Assembly: GCA_002483445.1 (NCBI GenBank)
Contig: DLHY01000148.1
Coordinates: 1 to 64,000, forward strand
Length of the DNA stretch: 64,000 nucleotides
Reading direction: 5' to 3'
Source of the DNA: Blastocatellia bacterium UBA7656
GTDB lineage: Bacteria > Acidobacteriota > Blastocatellia > UBA7656
In this document: positions 1 through 8,291 of the stretch, in pieces
Layout of the letters: every line of letters starts with the position of its first letter
How positions within the stretch are numbered: the first letter of the stretch is position 1
Program-made: the position numbers and the translations under genes
The notes under the pieces: model-generated
Database searches by the model: none
What the model was told of the DNA's origin: nothing
What the model saw: only the letters and a program-made list of their open reading frames with translations

Positions 1-2
1 GC

Positions 3-269
3 ACAAATTGGTTACATGAGCCATTATTTCTACTATTCGCGGGTCAACCCTCTTGGGCGCAGGAGCAGGATGACTGGGACTGGGTCAACAAACGTTTCTT
101 CAATGTCCTTGAAGAGTTTATGCCCATCGAAGAAGTATTAGGATTCTCCATAGGTTATCGAAGCTATCGCGATCTGTATACAGATGAATTGGAATGCTCG
201 TTCGTTTTCAACAGGGTTCTACAAGAGAAATACATAACTGTAAACCTTGTGTGCAACTTCTTCTCGTAA
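3..269 (+). CDS. 3' fragment of an unknown protein, runs in from the left edge
   Basis: An open frame enters from before base 3 and ends at TAA 267-269 (88 codons visible). The translation has protein-like composition. A hydrophobic stretch with FLLFAG is followed by SWAQEQ, which looks like the end of a signal peptide, and then an acidic/aromatic segment with DWDWVNKRFF and YRSYRDLYTDE. I do not recognise the family. The region is more AT-rich than the genes that follow. The fragment could be the C-terminus of a small secreted protein, or the front part of a gene broken between 269 and 352 whose remainder is the next ORF. Confidence 0.4.
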   Translation, partial: TNWLHEPLFLLFAGQPSWAQEQDDWDWVNKRFFNVLEEFMPIEEVLGFSIGYRSYRDLYTDELECSFVFNRVLQEKYITVNLVCNFFS

Positions 270-414
270 GTTGTTGGTTATCAACGAGCAGCTTTCAGCT
301 AACCCAAGCTTGTCGTTGGAATCAGCGTTGAAAACAAAGGGCTTAGAATAAGTTGCACATAAGGTAACTGTAACTGTAAGGCAGCCTGACTCTATATCGC
401 TCTATGACCAGATT

Positions 415-771
415 ATGGCGTTACACCGCAAGAACCCGAACGACGATATCGAGACTATCAAGAGGCAGTTGAAAGTAAAAGAGAAGCATTTTTCGGAGCA
501 AACCTGTCCTGCTGTAAGAAGACAATACGATGAGTTTTATAGGCTCACTCTCTCAATGCTTTCAGCCAAAGATAGAACGCAACAGGCTAAGGGCGAGTTT
601 ACAATCACATTGCATCCAAGAGTACATATATTCAAAGCAGCTATATCTGGAGGGAGCTTGCGACTTGTCATAACGGAACAAGAGCATCCTTTTGTAGATT
701 GGGCCAAAAGAACTCGTGAGGTGTTAGAACGTTGCGCTTCAGGCGACACTAAAACAGGTAAGAGGGAATGA
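415..771 (+). CDS. hypothetical protein, 118 aa
   Basis: I do not recognise this protein. The frame is open from base 352, but the first in-frame ATG is at 415 and has no convincing ribosome-binding site. The residues encoded before it (HKVTVTVRQPDSISLYDQI) read like real protein, so the ORF may have lost its true beginning. It is rich in Lys, Arg and Glu in its first half. It then has a beta-like stretch (GEFTITLHPRVHIFKA) and a C-terminal helix. No signal peptide or membrane segment is visible. It lies directly before the 3-hydroxyacyl-CoA dehydrogenase gene but differs from it in base composition. It may be a remnant of an accessory gene. Confidence 0.4.
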   Translation: MALHRKNPNDDIETIKRQLKVKEKHFSEQTCPAVRRQYDEFYRLTLSMLSAKDRTQQAKGEFTITLHPRVHIFKAAISGGSLRLVITEQEHPFVDWAKRTREVLERCASGDTKTGKRE

Positions 772-819
772 ATGGCTCAGGTATCAAGCGAGTAGTGAAA
801 AGACAGTAGAACTGACCTT

Positions 820-1671
820 ATGAACATAGAAAACATCACTGTCATAGGCGCAGGCACCATGGGACACGGCATCGCCCAAGTTTCGGCGCAGGCAGGTTTT
901 CAGGTCACGCTCGTCGATATCAGCGAGGAAATTATCGCTCGCGCAATGGCCGCCGTCGAATCGAATCTCCGTAAAGGCGTCGAGCGAGGCAAAGTCACCG
1001 AAGCGGAAATGCGCGAGGCCCTCTTGCGCATTCAAACTTCGACCGATGCCGCCAAATCAGCTTCCCAAGCCGATTTGGTGGTCGAGGCCATCATCGAACG
1101 ACTGGATACCAAACAGGAACTGTTCACCAAACTCGATGCTTTCTGCAAAAGCGAAACCATACTTGCGACGAACACCTCTTCGTTGAGCATCGAGAAAGTC
1201 GCTTCAGCCACGCGCAGAGCGGATCGCGTGATAGGTATGCACTTCTTCAACCCCGTGCATATCATGAAACTGCTCGAAGTCGTCATCGGGCCTGAGACTT
1301 CCGAAGACACGCTCTCTGTCGCTTTGGAGGTCGCAAGTCGAATCGGCAAGGAAGCGATCACCGTCAAAGACGCGCCCGGTTTTGCCACGAGTCGACTCGG
1401 CCTTGCGCTCGGACTCGAAGCGATGCGAATGCTCGAACAGGGCGTGGCTTCTGCCGAAGACATCGATAAAGCGATGTCGCTCGGCTACAACCACCCCGTA
1501 GGGCCGCTTCGGTTGACCGACCTCGTGGGTCTGGATGTGCGGCTCAGTATAGCCGAGTATCTTTTTACGGAACTCGGCTCGGAAGTTTTTCGCCCGCCCG
1601 ACATACTTCGTCAAAAAGTAGAGGAAGGCAAACTGGGCAAAAAATCGGGCGAAGGCTTTTATAAATGGTAA
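820..1671 (+). CDS. 3-hydroxybutyryl-CoA / 3-hydroxyacyl-CoA dehydrogenase
   Basis: This is a cytoplasmic NAD-dependent 3-hydroxyacyl-CoA dehydrogenase, which oxidises (S)-3-hydroxyacyl-CoA to 3-ketoacyl-CoA in beta-oxidation or butyrate-type metabolism. The Rossmann dinucleotide motif GAGTMGHGIA is at residues 10-19, followed by the acidic residue of VDIS. The catalytic His lies in GMHFFNPVHIMKLLEVV, and the C-terminal dimerisation domain ends in the usual GEGFYKW. At 283 aa it has the normal length for the single-function family (Hbd/PaaH), not the fused FadB type. An enoyl-CoA hydratase follows after a short hairpin-bearing gap and should catalyse the preceding step of the pathway. The Shine-Dalgarno sequence before the ATG is weak. 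Confidence 0.93.
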   Translation: MNIENITVIGAGTMGHGIAQVSAQAGFQVTLVDISEEIIARAMAAVESNLRKGVERGKVTEAEMREALLRIQTSTDAAKSASQADLVVEAIIERLDTKQELFTKLDAFCKSETILATNTSSLSIEKVASATRRADRVIGMHFFNPVHIMKLLEVVIGPETSEDTLSVALEVASRIGKEAITVKDAPGFATSRLGLALGLEAMRMLEQGVASAEDIDKAMSLGYNHPVGPLRLTDLVGLDVRLSIAEYLFTELGSEVFRPPDILRQKVEEGKLGKKSGEGFYKW

Positions 1672-1675
1672 AAAT

Positions 1676-1751
1676 GTCAGTTGTCCTTTGTCCCTTGTCA
1701 TTTGTTTTCGAATGAGCGAATGACAAAGGACAACTGACCAATGACAAAGGA
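1676..1751. repeat. hairpin made of 7-base tandem words
   Basis: Arm 1676-1704 contains TTGTCCTTTGTCCCTTGTCATT and arm 1719-1738 contains AATGACAAAGGACAACTGAC. The two pair perfectly over 20 bp once one extra 7-base word in the left arm is looped out. A further copy of the word follows at 1740-1751 and supplies the AAGGA that serves as ribosome-binding site for the next gene. It belongs to the class of short-word hairpins seen in many gaps of this window. Confidence 0.75.
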
Positions 1752-1757
1752 TAAACC

Positions 1758-2531
1758 ATGGAAAATGTTTTGATCGAGAAAAGAGGAAGGATCGCAATCG
1801 TTACGGTCAATCGACCTGACAAGTTAAACGCCCTCAACATTGCCACTCGCAACGACATACTCTCGGCCTTCGATGAGCTTGCCGCAGACGATGAAGTGAG
1901 AGTCGTCGTTATCACGGGCGCGGGCGAAAAAGCGTTCATCGCGGGCGCGGACATCAATGAGTTCGCCGGAAAGACAGCGGTCGAGCAGCGAGCGGTTATG
2001 AAAGGCCGTCGCGCGTTCGATGCGGTCGAAGATTTCCCCAAGCCGGTCATAGCGATGATAAACGGATTCGCTTTGGGCGGCGGCTGCGAGTTGGCGATGG
2101 CCTGTGACATTCGAGTTGCGTCTGTGAAAGCGAAACTCGGCCAGCCTGAAATCAAGCTCGGAATCATTCCGGGCGGAGGCGGCACGCAGCGACTCACTCG
2201 CCTCATCGGAGAAGGCAAGGCTATGGAGTTGACGCTCACGGGCGATATGATAACGGCTGAAGAAGCTCTGCGACTCGGACTGGTCAATCACGTCTTCGCG
2301 CCGGAAGAGCTTGAAGCGAAGACGATGGAGTTGGCCGCGAAAATTGCCGAGATGAGTCCGGTCGCGCTTGCGATGGCCAAGCAGGCGGTCAAGAATGCCG
2401 CCCGTCTCACGCTTCGCGCAGGGCTTGAGGCTGAAGTCGATTTGTTCGCTCTCTGCTTTTCGAGCGAGGACAAGGAGGAGGGCGTAAGGGCCTTCATCGA
2501 AAAACGCAAGCCTGAATTCAAAGGCCGCTAG
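1758..2531 (+). CDS. enoyl-CoA hydratase (crotonase family)
   Basis: This enzyme hydrates trans-2-enoyl-CoA to 3-hydroxyacyl-CoA in beta-oxidation. The 257 aa are the usual length of a single-domain crotonase. Residues AFIAGADINEF form the first oxyanion-hole segment and GFALGGGCELAMACD the second, with the first catalytic Glu. The second catalytic Glu lies in GQPEIKLGIIPGGGGTQRL, so both acids of an active hydratase are present. The start is the ATG after CAAAGGATAAACC, where AAGGA is provided by the preceding tandem-word hairpin. Together with the upstream dehydrogenase it forms a two-gene fatty-acid unit. The next genes converge on it from the other strand. Confidence 0.93.
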   Translation: MENVLIEKRGRIAIVTVNRPDKLNALNIATRNDILSAFDELAADDEVRVVVITGAGEKAFIAGADINEFAGKTAVEQRAVMKGRRAFDAVEDFPKPVIAMINGFALGGGCELAMACDIRVASVKAKLGQPEIKLGIIPGGGGTQRLTRLIGEGKAMELTLTGDMITAEEALRLGLVNHVFAPEELEAKTMELAAKIAEMSPVALAMAKQAVKNAARLTLRAGLEAEVDLFALCFSSEDKEEGVRAFIEKRKPEFKGR

Positions 2532-2702
2532 ATGCAAACGTCTGACGCCTTATTGAAGACGGATTGCAACTAGCCGCGATTGCGCAATAACGGCGCTCCT
2601 TCGACGCTATCCGACTTTGAGTGTCAGAAGACTTTTGACTCTTTTCCCCGTGACTGATCCGGATCGATATCTGTCCTGGCAGCTTCCGGCTCGCGCGATC
2701 CT

Positions 2703-4958
2703 TCAATCTCTCTTATTGGGTTTCTCGCCATCAAAGACGGCTGAAATCGCGCGGGGCGTCAGTGATTGCTTATCGTGTTCATCGCCCCATCTCCACTTGT
2801 AAACTTTGAACCAGAGGAAATGAAGCAACGCGCCGCACAGGGCAAGCGTCCCCAGGTGCCAGACGAGCCACAGTCGAAGTATGTTATTGATCTCTGAAGA
2901 ACCGCATCGCTCGTCCGATGGAAGCGTTCCTTCAAAAGGGGGAGCGCCTCCCACCCCCGTCACGTGAGGAATCCACAGGAACGTGCCTTCGATTGCGCTC
3001 CCGGAATCGGGATTCAAACGCACCTTGAATTCATGCTCTTTTACAAGCTGGCCTCGCAAGGTTTGCTGCGGGAAGAAAGTGATTTGCAGCCGCTTGACCT
3101 GCAACGCTCTTGCAGTCTGAAAAGCCTTGATCAAATCGGCGGAGTTGCGCGCCCTGATGTAGTTACTCTCTTTCGACCAGGCCAGGCGGCGGAGAACCTG
3201 TTCATCGATGTGCTGAGAATCCCCGAACCCTACGGTGATGATTTGAATGCCGACCTCCTCGGCCAGCCTGCGAACAGGTTGCCAGTCAGTCATCAGACCT
3301 GGGTCGTCGCCGGGATTACCGACATCGTTTTTTCCATCAGTCATTACTACAAGGAGGCATTGAGGATTTCGGCCTTTGCTTATCGCTTCGTCCCTGACTC
3401 TGCGGAGGCGGAGCAGGGCTGCCCGTGCGGCGCTGAAGAGCGCGGTGTTTGCGTCCGAGCGAGGCTCCGCGATGTTGAGAATCCTTGACAGGAGCGCCTG
3501 CTTCCCTCTCCAGAAAGTCTCCTTCTCCACGCCCCCGATGACATCGTGGCTGGCAAAGGGTATGACCGCTATCTGGTCGATGTCGTCCGCGAAATCCTCT
3601 GCGAACCGCCGGCAGGCTTCCATCATCGCCTTAAATTTTTCGCCGCGCATACTGCCGCTTACGTCGAGGAGAAGGATTGCCAGCCGCAGAAACGAAGCGT
3701 CACCGCTCGACACGCGACAGACCTCAATCTGCGAATCACCCTCGAATATGCGCGTCTGTTGAATCGCTTTGCGTGGATCCAGGAATGGTATTTCCAGAAC
3801 ATTTCCATCCTTATCAACTATGTTGACCGTTATGCGGAAACACGGGCGCTCGGAGCCACGCTCGTACTGAAGCAGACGTATATGGTCTGCGCCAGCGAGA
3901 TGAGCGGGCGGGGATTGCGCGCGGGCGTCCTGTCGGAAGGGAAACATAGCGATCAGGGCGGTCGCTCCCATAGCCAGCATGACTTTTCGAAGGCCGTTTC
4001 TGCCTCTGAGCAGAAAAAGGAACCTCGTGTTTCCCATCAGTATTTCATCTCCGCTTTCGAGCATCTCTTTTTTAGCTACTTTGATCAAAGACTCGTGTCG
4101 GGACCTGATAATGTAAAGCGGATAGCGAATCCCCTCGGGCGAGGTGTTGTCCTTGTGCGGACTGATATAGAAGCCTTTGTTTTCTTCATGGACTACGGCA
4201 TGATGCTGCGCCATGTTCTCATCGGGTGTGTGGATATACTGGGTATATTTCTTCGACTTTGGAATCCCGGACGCCCGCCCCCAAAGATACCTGTCGCGGC
4301 GAATCAACGGCCACTCCTGGCTTCTCTCCTCAAAATAAGAAGCGACTTGAGGGTCGTCCGAGCCTGTGAACTTGATGAGGGCTTTGCGCATAATCACCTC
4401 TGCCGCTGTGGAGCCGAAAGCGACGCCTGCGCCGGCTATCATCAGCCCGAATGCATGAGAGAGGTAGGGTATGGGTTCGCCGAGAGCCAACGAAGCGCCG
4501 CCGCCGATAGCGGCCCCGACAGATCCTCCGACCAGTGACAGCAGCACTCTTCGCAGCGACAGCCCATGCTTTATCGCTCCCATAACAAAACCGATCGATG
4601 CGCCCGTGATCGCCCACGCGAGAATGGAAACGAGCCAGTGTCCGGCCCATTTCTGCCACAGCCAGTACAACAACAGCCCGCCAAACACTCCAGCAAAAAA
4701 GCCTCCGACCCCGCCAGCCAGCACTCGCCAGAAGTAAGTTTTCTGAGCTTCGATGTGTCCGTCGAAGCTCATGTAAAGAGCGCCGATGAACAGGCCTATC
4801 AGCAGGAGGTCGACAAAGTCGCTGATCCAGTAAAGCTCCTGTGGAATGTTCTGCAACCTGGGAATGAGTAAAGGCATAACCGGTCTGACGGCCCACGACA
4901 GCAATCCGCCCGCAGCTCCGATAAGACTCATTTTGTACAGCTTCTCTTCGAACCTCAT
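2703..4958 (-). CDS. membrane protein with FHA-like and vWA domains
   Basis: This is a 751-aa multi-domain membrane protein. About six transmembrane helices occupy residues 10-190. A region at about 220-320 has the layout of an FHA domain (YLWGRASG, then QHHAVVHEE, then GDEILMGNTRF), which would bind phosphothreonine. A further hydrophobic segment ending in ARAQ (about 327-348) would export the rest. A von Willebrand A domain spans about 420-610 with an intact MIDAS: DVSGS at 432-436, Thr505 and Asp541 in MTDGKND. A last TM helix is at about 697-720. It is the final gene of the operon and overlaps its predecessor by ATGA. FHA plus the divergent Ser/Thr kinase suggests a phosphorylation-dependent switch. 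vWA plus AAA+ suggests a metal-dependent assembly platform. Both roles are inference. Confidence 0.75.
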   Translation of the reverse strand: MRFEEKLYKMSLIGAAGGLLSWAVRPVMPLLIPRLQNIPQELYWISDFVDLLLIGLFIGALYMSFDGHIEAQKTYFWRVLAGGVGGFFAGVFGGLLLYWLWQKWAGHWLVSILAWAITGASIGFVMGAIKHGLSLRRVLLSLVGGSVGAAIGGGASLALGEPIPYLSHAFGLMIAGAGVAFGSTAAEVIMRKALIKFTGSDDPQVASYFEERSQEWPLIRRDRYLWGRASGIPKSKKYTQYIHTPDENMAQHHAVVHEENKGFYISPHKDNTSPEGIRYPLYIIRSRHESLIKVAKKEMLESGDEILMGNTRFLFLLRGRNGLRKVMLAMGATALIAMFPFRQDARAQSPPAHLAGADHIRLLQYERGSERPCFRITVNIVDKDGNVLEIPFLDPRKAIQQTRIFEGDSQIEVCRVSSGDASFLRLAILLLDVSGSMRGEKFKAMMEACRRFAEDFADDIDQIAVIPFASHDVIGGVEKETFWRGKQALLSRILNIAEPRSDANTALFSAARAALLRLRRVRDEAISKGRNPQCLLVVMTDGKNDVGNPGDDPGLMTDWQPVRRLAEEVGIQIITVGFGDSQHIDEQVLRRLAWSKESNYIRARNSADLIKAFQTARALQVKRLQITFFPQQTLRGQLVKEHEFKVRLNPDSGSAIEGTFLWIPHVTGVGGAPPFEGTLPSDERCGSSEINNILRLWLVWHLGTLALCGALLHFLWFKVYKWRWGDEHDKQSLTPRAISAVFDGEKPNKRD

Positions 4959-6238
4959 GGCTTCCTCCGTCTGGCGCGCGAGCGGGCGCGTCTTTGTTCG
5001 CGCGCTGAGTTCTTGACTCTGAAATTTTTATCGGTGCGGGACAGCCAAAACAATCGCCATCGGGACAATATGCCTGAACCGATTGCCCATAGTCGCGTCA
5101 GCGTATGCTTGGACCTGCTGAGCCTGGTTGCCTCGGATCGCGTCAGGCCATGGCGGATTTGTTCCCACGCAGCTTCGCGCAAAGATGAATCCTTGTCTTT
5201 TGAACACGACTGCGCAAGCAATCTTCGCGACAAAAGCGATGAATGCATCACGCGACGGCGAGTGTCCTCGTGAGGGGATTGCAAGAGCCGGACGGCTTGC
5301 GCTGAGGTCAATCGGTCTTCGATTTGCTCCCATGCCGTTAGCCGCAAGGTGGGATCATCATCGTGGCGACAATGCCTTATAAGCGATTTGCGAGACAGCT
5401 TCCCCGATCTGAGGGCAAAGAGGCGAATATCCGGGTGAGACGATTTGCTCAACAGGCGCGCCTCGCGCGGCGACAGCTTTGGGGCGATCTTTTCCCAGGC
5501 GACTCTGCGCGCGGAAGCGTCCCGATCTTTCAGGCACACCTTCATCACTGCGCGACGGGGGATGTTTGAAAGCCTGATCGCAGCTATTCTGCCTTCCGGC
5601 TGTTTTGAGTTCAGCAATGCCTCGATTGCTCGCGGCCACAAAACAGCGGGCAGCGACTCGGCGGCGGCGCGTTTTGTGTTCGTGTCGCCGTTTTCGATGA
5701 AATCGATCTTTGTAAGAATCGTGCATTCAGGGCGCGCGACGAGTTCACACCAGTTCGTTGCGCCAGCATGGATCAACACGGAATCGCGAGACCATGTGAT
5801 CGATCCTGATGCAGTCAGCGCGATGGCATCGCAATCAGACAGACCCGTGGGCGAATCGAACGTTTCGCGGAAGCGTTTTCTTACCGAGCGGGCAGGCAGT
5901 CTCTTGCCTCTGCGATCCCTCTGCAAGAAGGATTGCTCAAGTATCAGGGCATTGCCTGAAATCCAGTCTTCGAACAGCAGTCTGTGTTGAGCAAGGAACA
6001 GATAGCCGCCCAGTCCGGCAAACCCCAGCATTATGGTTATCGCCGCCGCCGTTTCTGTATTGTTAGAGGATACCCAAAAAAGCTTCCACATCGCTCCTAT
6101 CACAAGAAGGATCGCCGATATCCCTAACACGATGTAAAGAGCCGCTACGGGAATTTCCGAAGGCTGGCGCTTCGACCTCCCTCGCCAATACACTGTATCA
6201 GCCTTTGACGCGACTGGCATTTCACCCAGGAAAGACAC
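4955..6238 (-). CDS. membrane-anchored HEAT-like repeat protein (paralogue 2)
   Basis: The 427-aa protein has two N-terminal transmembrane segments (about 27-50 and 62-82), a linker, then tandem alpha-helical repeats of about 47 residues of the form HxDTRRRVMHSSLLSxxLL followed by CxKDxDSSLREAAWEQI. These resemble HEAT or LRV repeats and suggest a cytoplasmic protein-binding scaffold. It is a paralogue of the protein at 9830-11917: both have LFEDWxxxNAL after the second TM, RDxRGxRLP, and PECxxLTKIDF before the repeats. The C-terminus is very basic. The start is a GTG with a strong AGGAGA eight bases upstream. It overlaps the FHA/vWA gene by four bases, which implies coupled translation. Confidence 0.7.
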   Translation of the reverse strand: MSFLGEMPVASKADTVYWRGRSKRQPSEIPVAALYIVLGISAILLVIGAMWKLFWVSSNNTETAAAITIMLGFAGLGGYLFLAQHRLLFEDWISGNALILEQSFLQRDRRGKRLPARSVRKRFRETFDSPTGLSDCDAIALTASGSITWSRDSVLIHAGATNWCELVARPECTILTKIDFIENGDTNTKRAAAESLPAVLWPRAIEALLNSKQPEGRIAAIRLSNIPRRAVMKVCLKDRDASARRVAWEKIAPKLSPREARLLSKSSHPDIRLFALRSGKLSRKSLIRHCRHDDDPTLRLTAWEQIEDRLTSAQAVRLLQSPHEDTRRRVMHSSLLSRRLLAQSCSKDKDSSLREAAWEQIRHGLTRSEATRLSRSKHTLTRLWAIGSGILSRWRLFWLSRTDKNFRVKNSAREQRRARSRARRRKP

Positions 6239-6249
6239 GATCTCTTCTC

Positions 6250-7266
6250 CTATTGAGGCGATGCCGGTTCTTTCTCACCGGCAATTCTGAAGCGTTCAAA
6301 AAGCACCAGGAGCGCCAACAACCCTCCACCTATGACCACCGCGTTTTGCAGTGACAGGTTCGGCCACCAGTCAGTTGGAGGATGAAGGGCTTTGTGCAAC
6401 AGGTCGCTGGCACCTTCCACGGTATCAGGGAACGACTTCTCAACTATATTGAGACGGAGTCGATAGATATCGGGCAATTTCCTTGCCCACGCGCCCAGGA
6501 AATCTGAGGTTTCTCCCCCATAAACAATTCTTTTGTTCGCGCCAAAGCCCGTTTCTTCCGTAGCTGACGGATTCACAGTTTGCCATTTCCGACCGATCTG
6601 CTCTACCAGCGGGGGCGATTGCGAGGGTGCGGCCTGAAGCCCGAACTGCGAAAGCCCGCCAACAAGGATCAGCATCAGCGCAAGCTTGTTGATCTCGCGC
6701 CCTGTCGCTGTTGTTCCGAGAAGCACAAGGCCGATTTGAATCAGTAGCGCGACCCAGGCTAAGGGCAACAGCATGGGACTGACCAGTAGCGCCTTGACTG
6801 CGCCGAGCAGCGAAACCACAGGCATGTAGAGATGAGACCATCCGTCAACAGGCAACAAAACGCTTGACAGGATCATTAAACCGACAGGAACAAGAAAGAT
6901 AAAACAACCTATCCCCTCTCCCCACTCAACTTTTTCCCTGTATCGTATTCCCAGAAGTATGAGTATGTGTACTGCGAGCATTATGAGGAGATACCAGTAG
7001 GCCCCACGAGACCAGAAGACTATTCGATCCTCGCTCGATATGGCCCCCGAGATTGGCACGAACAAAGCAACTTTCCGTAAGAGAAGAAGGAGAGAAGGAA
7101 ATAACAGGACTGACACATAAGGCTTTGCTCTGGAAATATGGCTGACTCCGAACAGCAAGGCGAACAACGCGACAGCAAATTCCCACCGATCACTCAGGAC
7201 GGACAAGGAGTCCCTTATAACTTCGAACAATTTCAGGGCCGCGTCTGCAAAAGTCTCAGGATTCAT
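6250..7266 (-). CDS. polytopic membrane protein of unknown function
   Basis: I do not recognise this 338-aa protein. Hydrophobicity suggests six or seven N-terminal membrane helices (roughly residues 25-220), then a soluble segment of about 90 residues (about 222-310, starting APSQSPPLVEQ), then a final TM helix near the C-terminus followed by a short basic tail. I chose the ATG at 7266 because it has GAGG eight bases upstream. The longer frame to 7341 would translate the dispersed ~90-bp repeat that sits there. It lies inside the operon, 11 bases before the HEAT-like gene, and probably forms part of a membrane complex with the FHA/vWA and HEAT-like proteins (inference). Confidence 0.6.
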   Translation of the reverse strand: MNPETFADAALKLFEVIRDSLSVLSDRWEFAVALFALLFGVSHISRAKPYVSVLLFPSLLLLLRKVALFVPISGAISSEDRIVFWSRGAYWYLLIMLAVHILILLGIRYREKVEWGEGIGCFIFLVPVGLMILSSVLLPVDGWSHLYMPVVSLLGAVKALLVSPMLLPLAWVALLIQIGLVLLGTTATGREINKLALMLILVGGLSQFGLQAAPSQSPPLVEQIGRKWQTVNPSATEETGFGANKRIVYGGETSDFLGAWARKLPDIYRLRLNIVEKSFPDTVEGASDLLHKALHPPTDWWPNLSLQNAVVIGGGLLALLVLFERFRIAGEKEPASPQ

Positions 7267-7282
7267 CTTGTTCCTCAAAGAA

Positions 7283-7372
7283 GGTACAGCGGGCTGCCAG
7301 CCTGCGGGTTCCCAGGTTTCATACTTTCCATTTGCGCGCAATCTGGCAAATCGCGCTTCCGAAAAGACTCCT
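7283..7372. repeat. dispersed ~90-bp intergenic element, copy A
   Basis: The element begins GGTACAGC and carries the dyad GGCTGCCAGCC, then TTCCCAGGTTTCATACTTTCC, a GCGCGCAAtCTGGCA block, and ends in GACTCCTCA. Related copies lie at 13544-13624 and 58869-58955. Here it fills the gap between two operon genes and lies on the same strand side as the other copies. It would add a spurious 25-residue extension to the downstream ORF. Confidence 0.8.
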
Positions 7373-8187
7373 CACTTTATGGGGCTGACCTTTTCAAATA
7401 ATGTGCGATTCTCGATCCGGGTGTCGAAACGTCCTCTGATGCGCTCAACGTGAGCCTCAGGCACATCTCTGGATACCAGCAACAATCGAGTTTGATTCAT
7501 AAGGTGTTCTTCAACCGGATTTTCCATCGTCTTGTAATCGTCACGGATGTACATCAAAAGGGCCGCATTTTTTTCGCCATGCTGATAAAGCGCCATTGAG
7601 TGTTCGCCTTCGCGCAAAGGCTTCCACCCGCCTTTTATTTTGCTCGGCAATGAGGTTGCAACCCACACTATGACGTGGGTCGGTTTGTTAAACAGAAGGT
7701 CTGGTCTCGGCAATGAAGAGGAGCAGGTCGAACACCAGGCCAGCAGGGTCTGTTTGCGGCACGACAGCCTGAAATCACAATGAGGGCAGTGTGTGAGAAA
7801 CATCCCCCATAGCCACAGGGCGAGCGCGGGAACCGGCTCGCGGCAGCGCCCGCAGCAAAGCTGCCATATCCTCGATGTGCAATGAGGACACAGCGGTTTA
7901 TGGATGCGGATGCGCCTGATGAACCGTCCGTACCAGACCAGGTAGGCCGTCACCAGGGCAAGAAACAAAAATGCGCACCCGATGAGCGCATCCATCGCCA
8001 GAGCGGGCGCCAAGACAACCAACAACCCGGCAGCTATAAACTCGACAGCAATCATCCACAGGTTTGTGGCGAATCGAATGAAGCGGTTATGAGAAAGGTG
8101 ATGACAAGCTTCGCCGAGCAGAAGGCCCGTGGGGGCGATGGTAATCGGAGCCGCCTTTGCTTTAATCTTGTGCTGCGCCTGAGCCAT
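7372..8187 (-). CDS. zinc-ribbon membrane protein of unknown function
   Basis: This 271-aa protein has two adjacent transmembrane segments near residues 40-95 and then a cysteine-rich region with several CxxC pairs (CPHCTSRIWQLC, CGRC, CPHCDF, CSTC), consistent with two zinc ribbons. A C-terminal domain of about 110 residues is charged and has no motif I can name. The ORF can also be read from a GTG two codons upstream, but the ATG at 8187 has GAGAGG at a good distance. The zinc ribbons recur in the GTPase, the Lon-like protein and the divergent kinase, which supports a shared system. Function is unknown. Confidence 0.6.
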   Translation of the reverse strand: MAQAQHKIKAKAAPITIAPTGLLLGEACHHLSHNRFIRFATNLWMIAVEFIAAGLLVVLAPALAMDALIGCAFLFLALVTAYLVWYGRFIRRIRIHKPLCPHCTSRIWQLCCGRCREPVPALALWLWGMFLTHCPHCDFRLSCRKQTLLAWCSTCSSSLPRPDLLFNKPTHVIVWVATSLPSKIKGGWKPLREGEHSMALYQHGEKNAALLMYIRDDYKTMENPVEEHLMNQTRLLLVSRDVPEAHVERIRGRFDTRIENRTLFEKVSPIK

Positions 8188-8291
8188 GAACACCTCTCAC
8201 CTGAATAAAGGTCGCAAGAGGAACTTTTGCAGAAGACCCAAGATTCTCTTCGTCTTATCAAACGAACGAAAGGGATCGGCTGGAACCTCAA

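Noticed and set aside
3546..4538. 330-aa plus-strand ORF
   Set aside because: It is antisense to the FHA/vWA gene, which has recognisable domains and translational coupling. The plus-strand product has no recognisable features.
7267..7341. 25-residue N-terminal extension of the membrane protein
   Set aside because: It is a translation of the dispersed ~90-bp element. The internal ATG has the ribosome-binding site. The same applies to 13523-13576.
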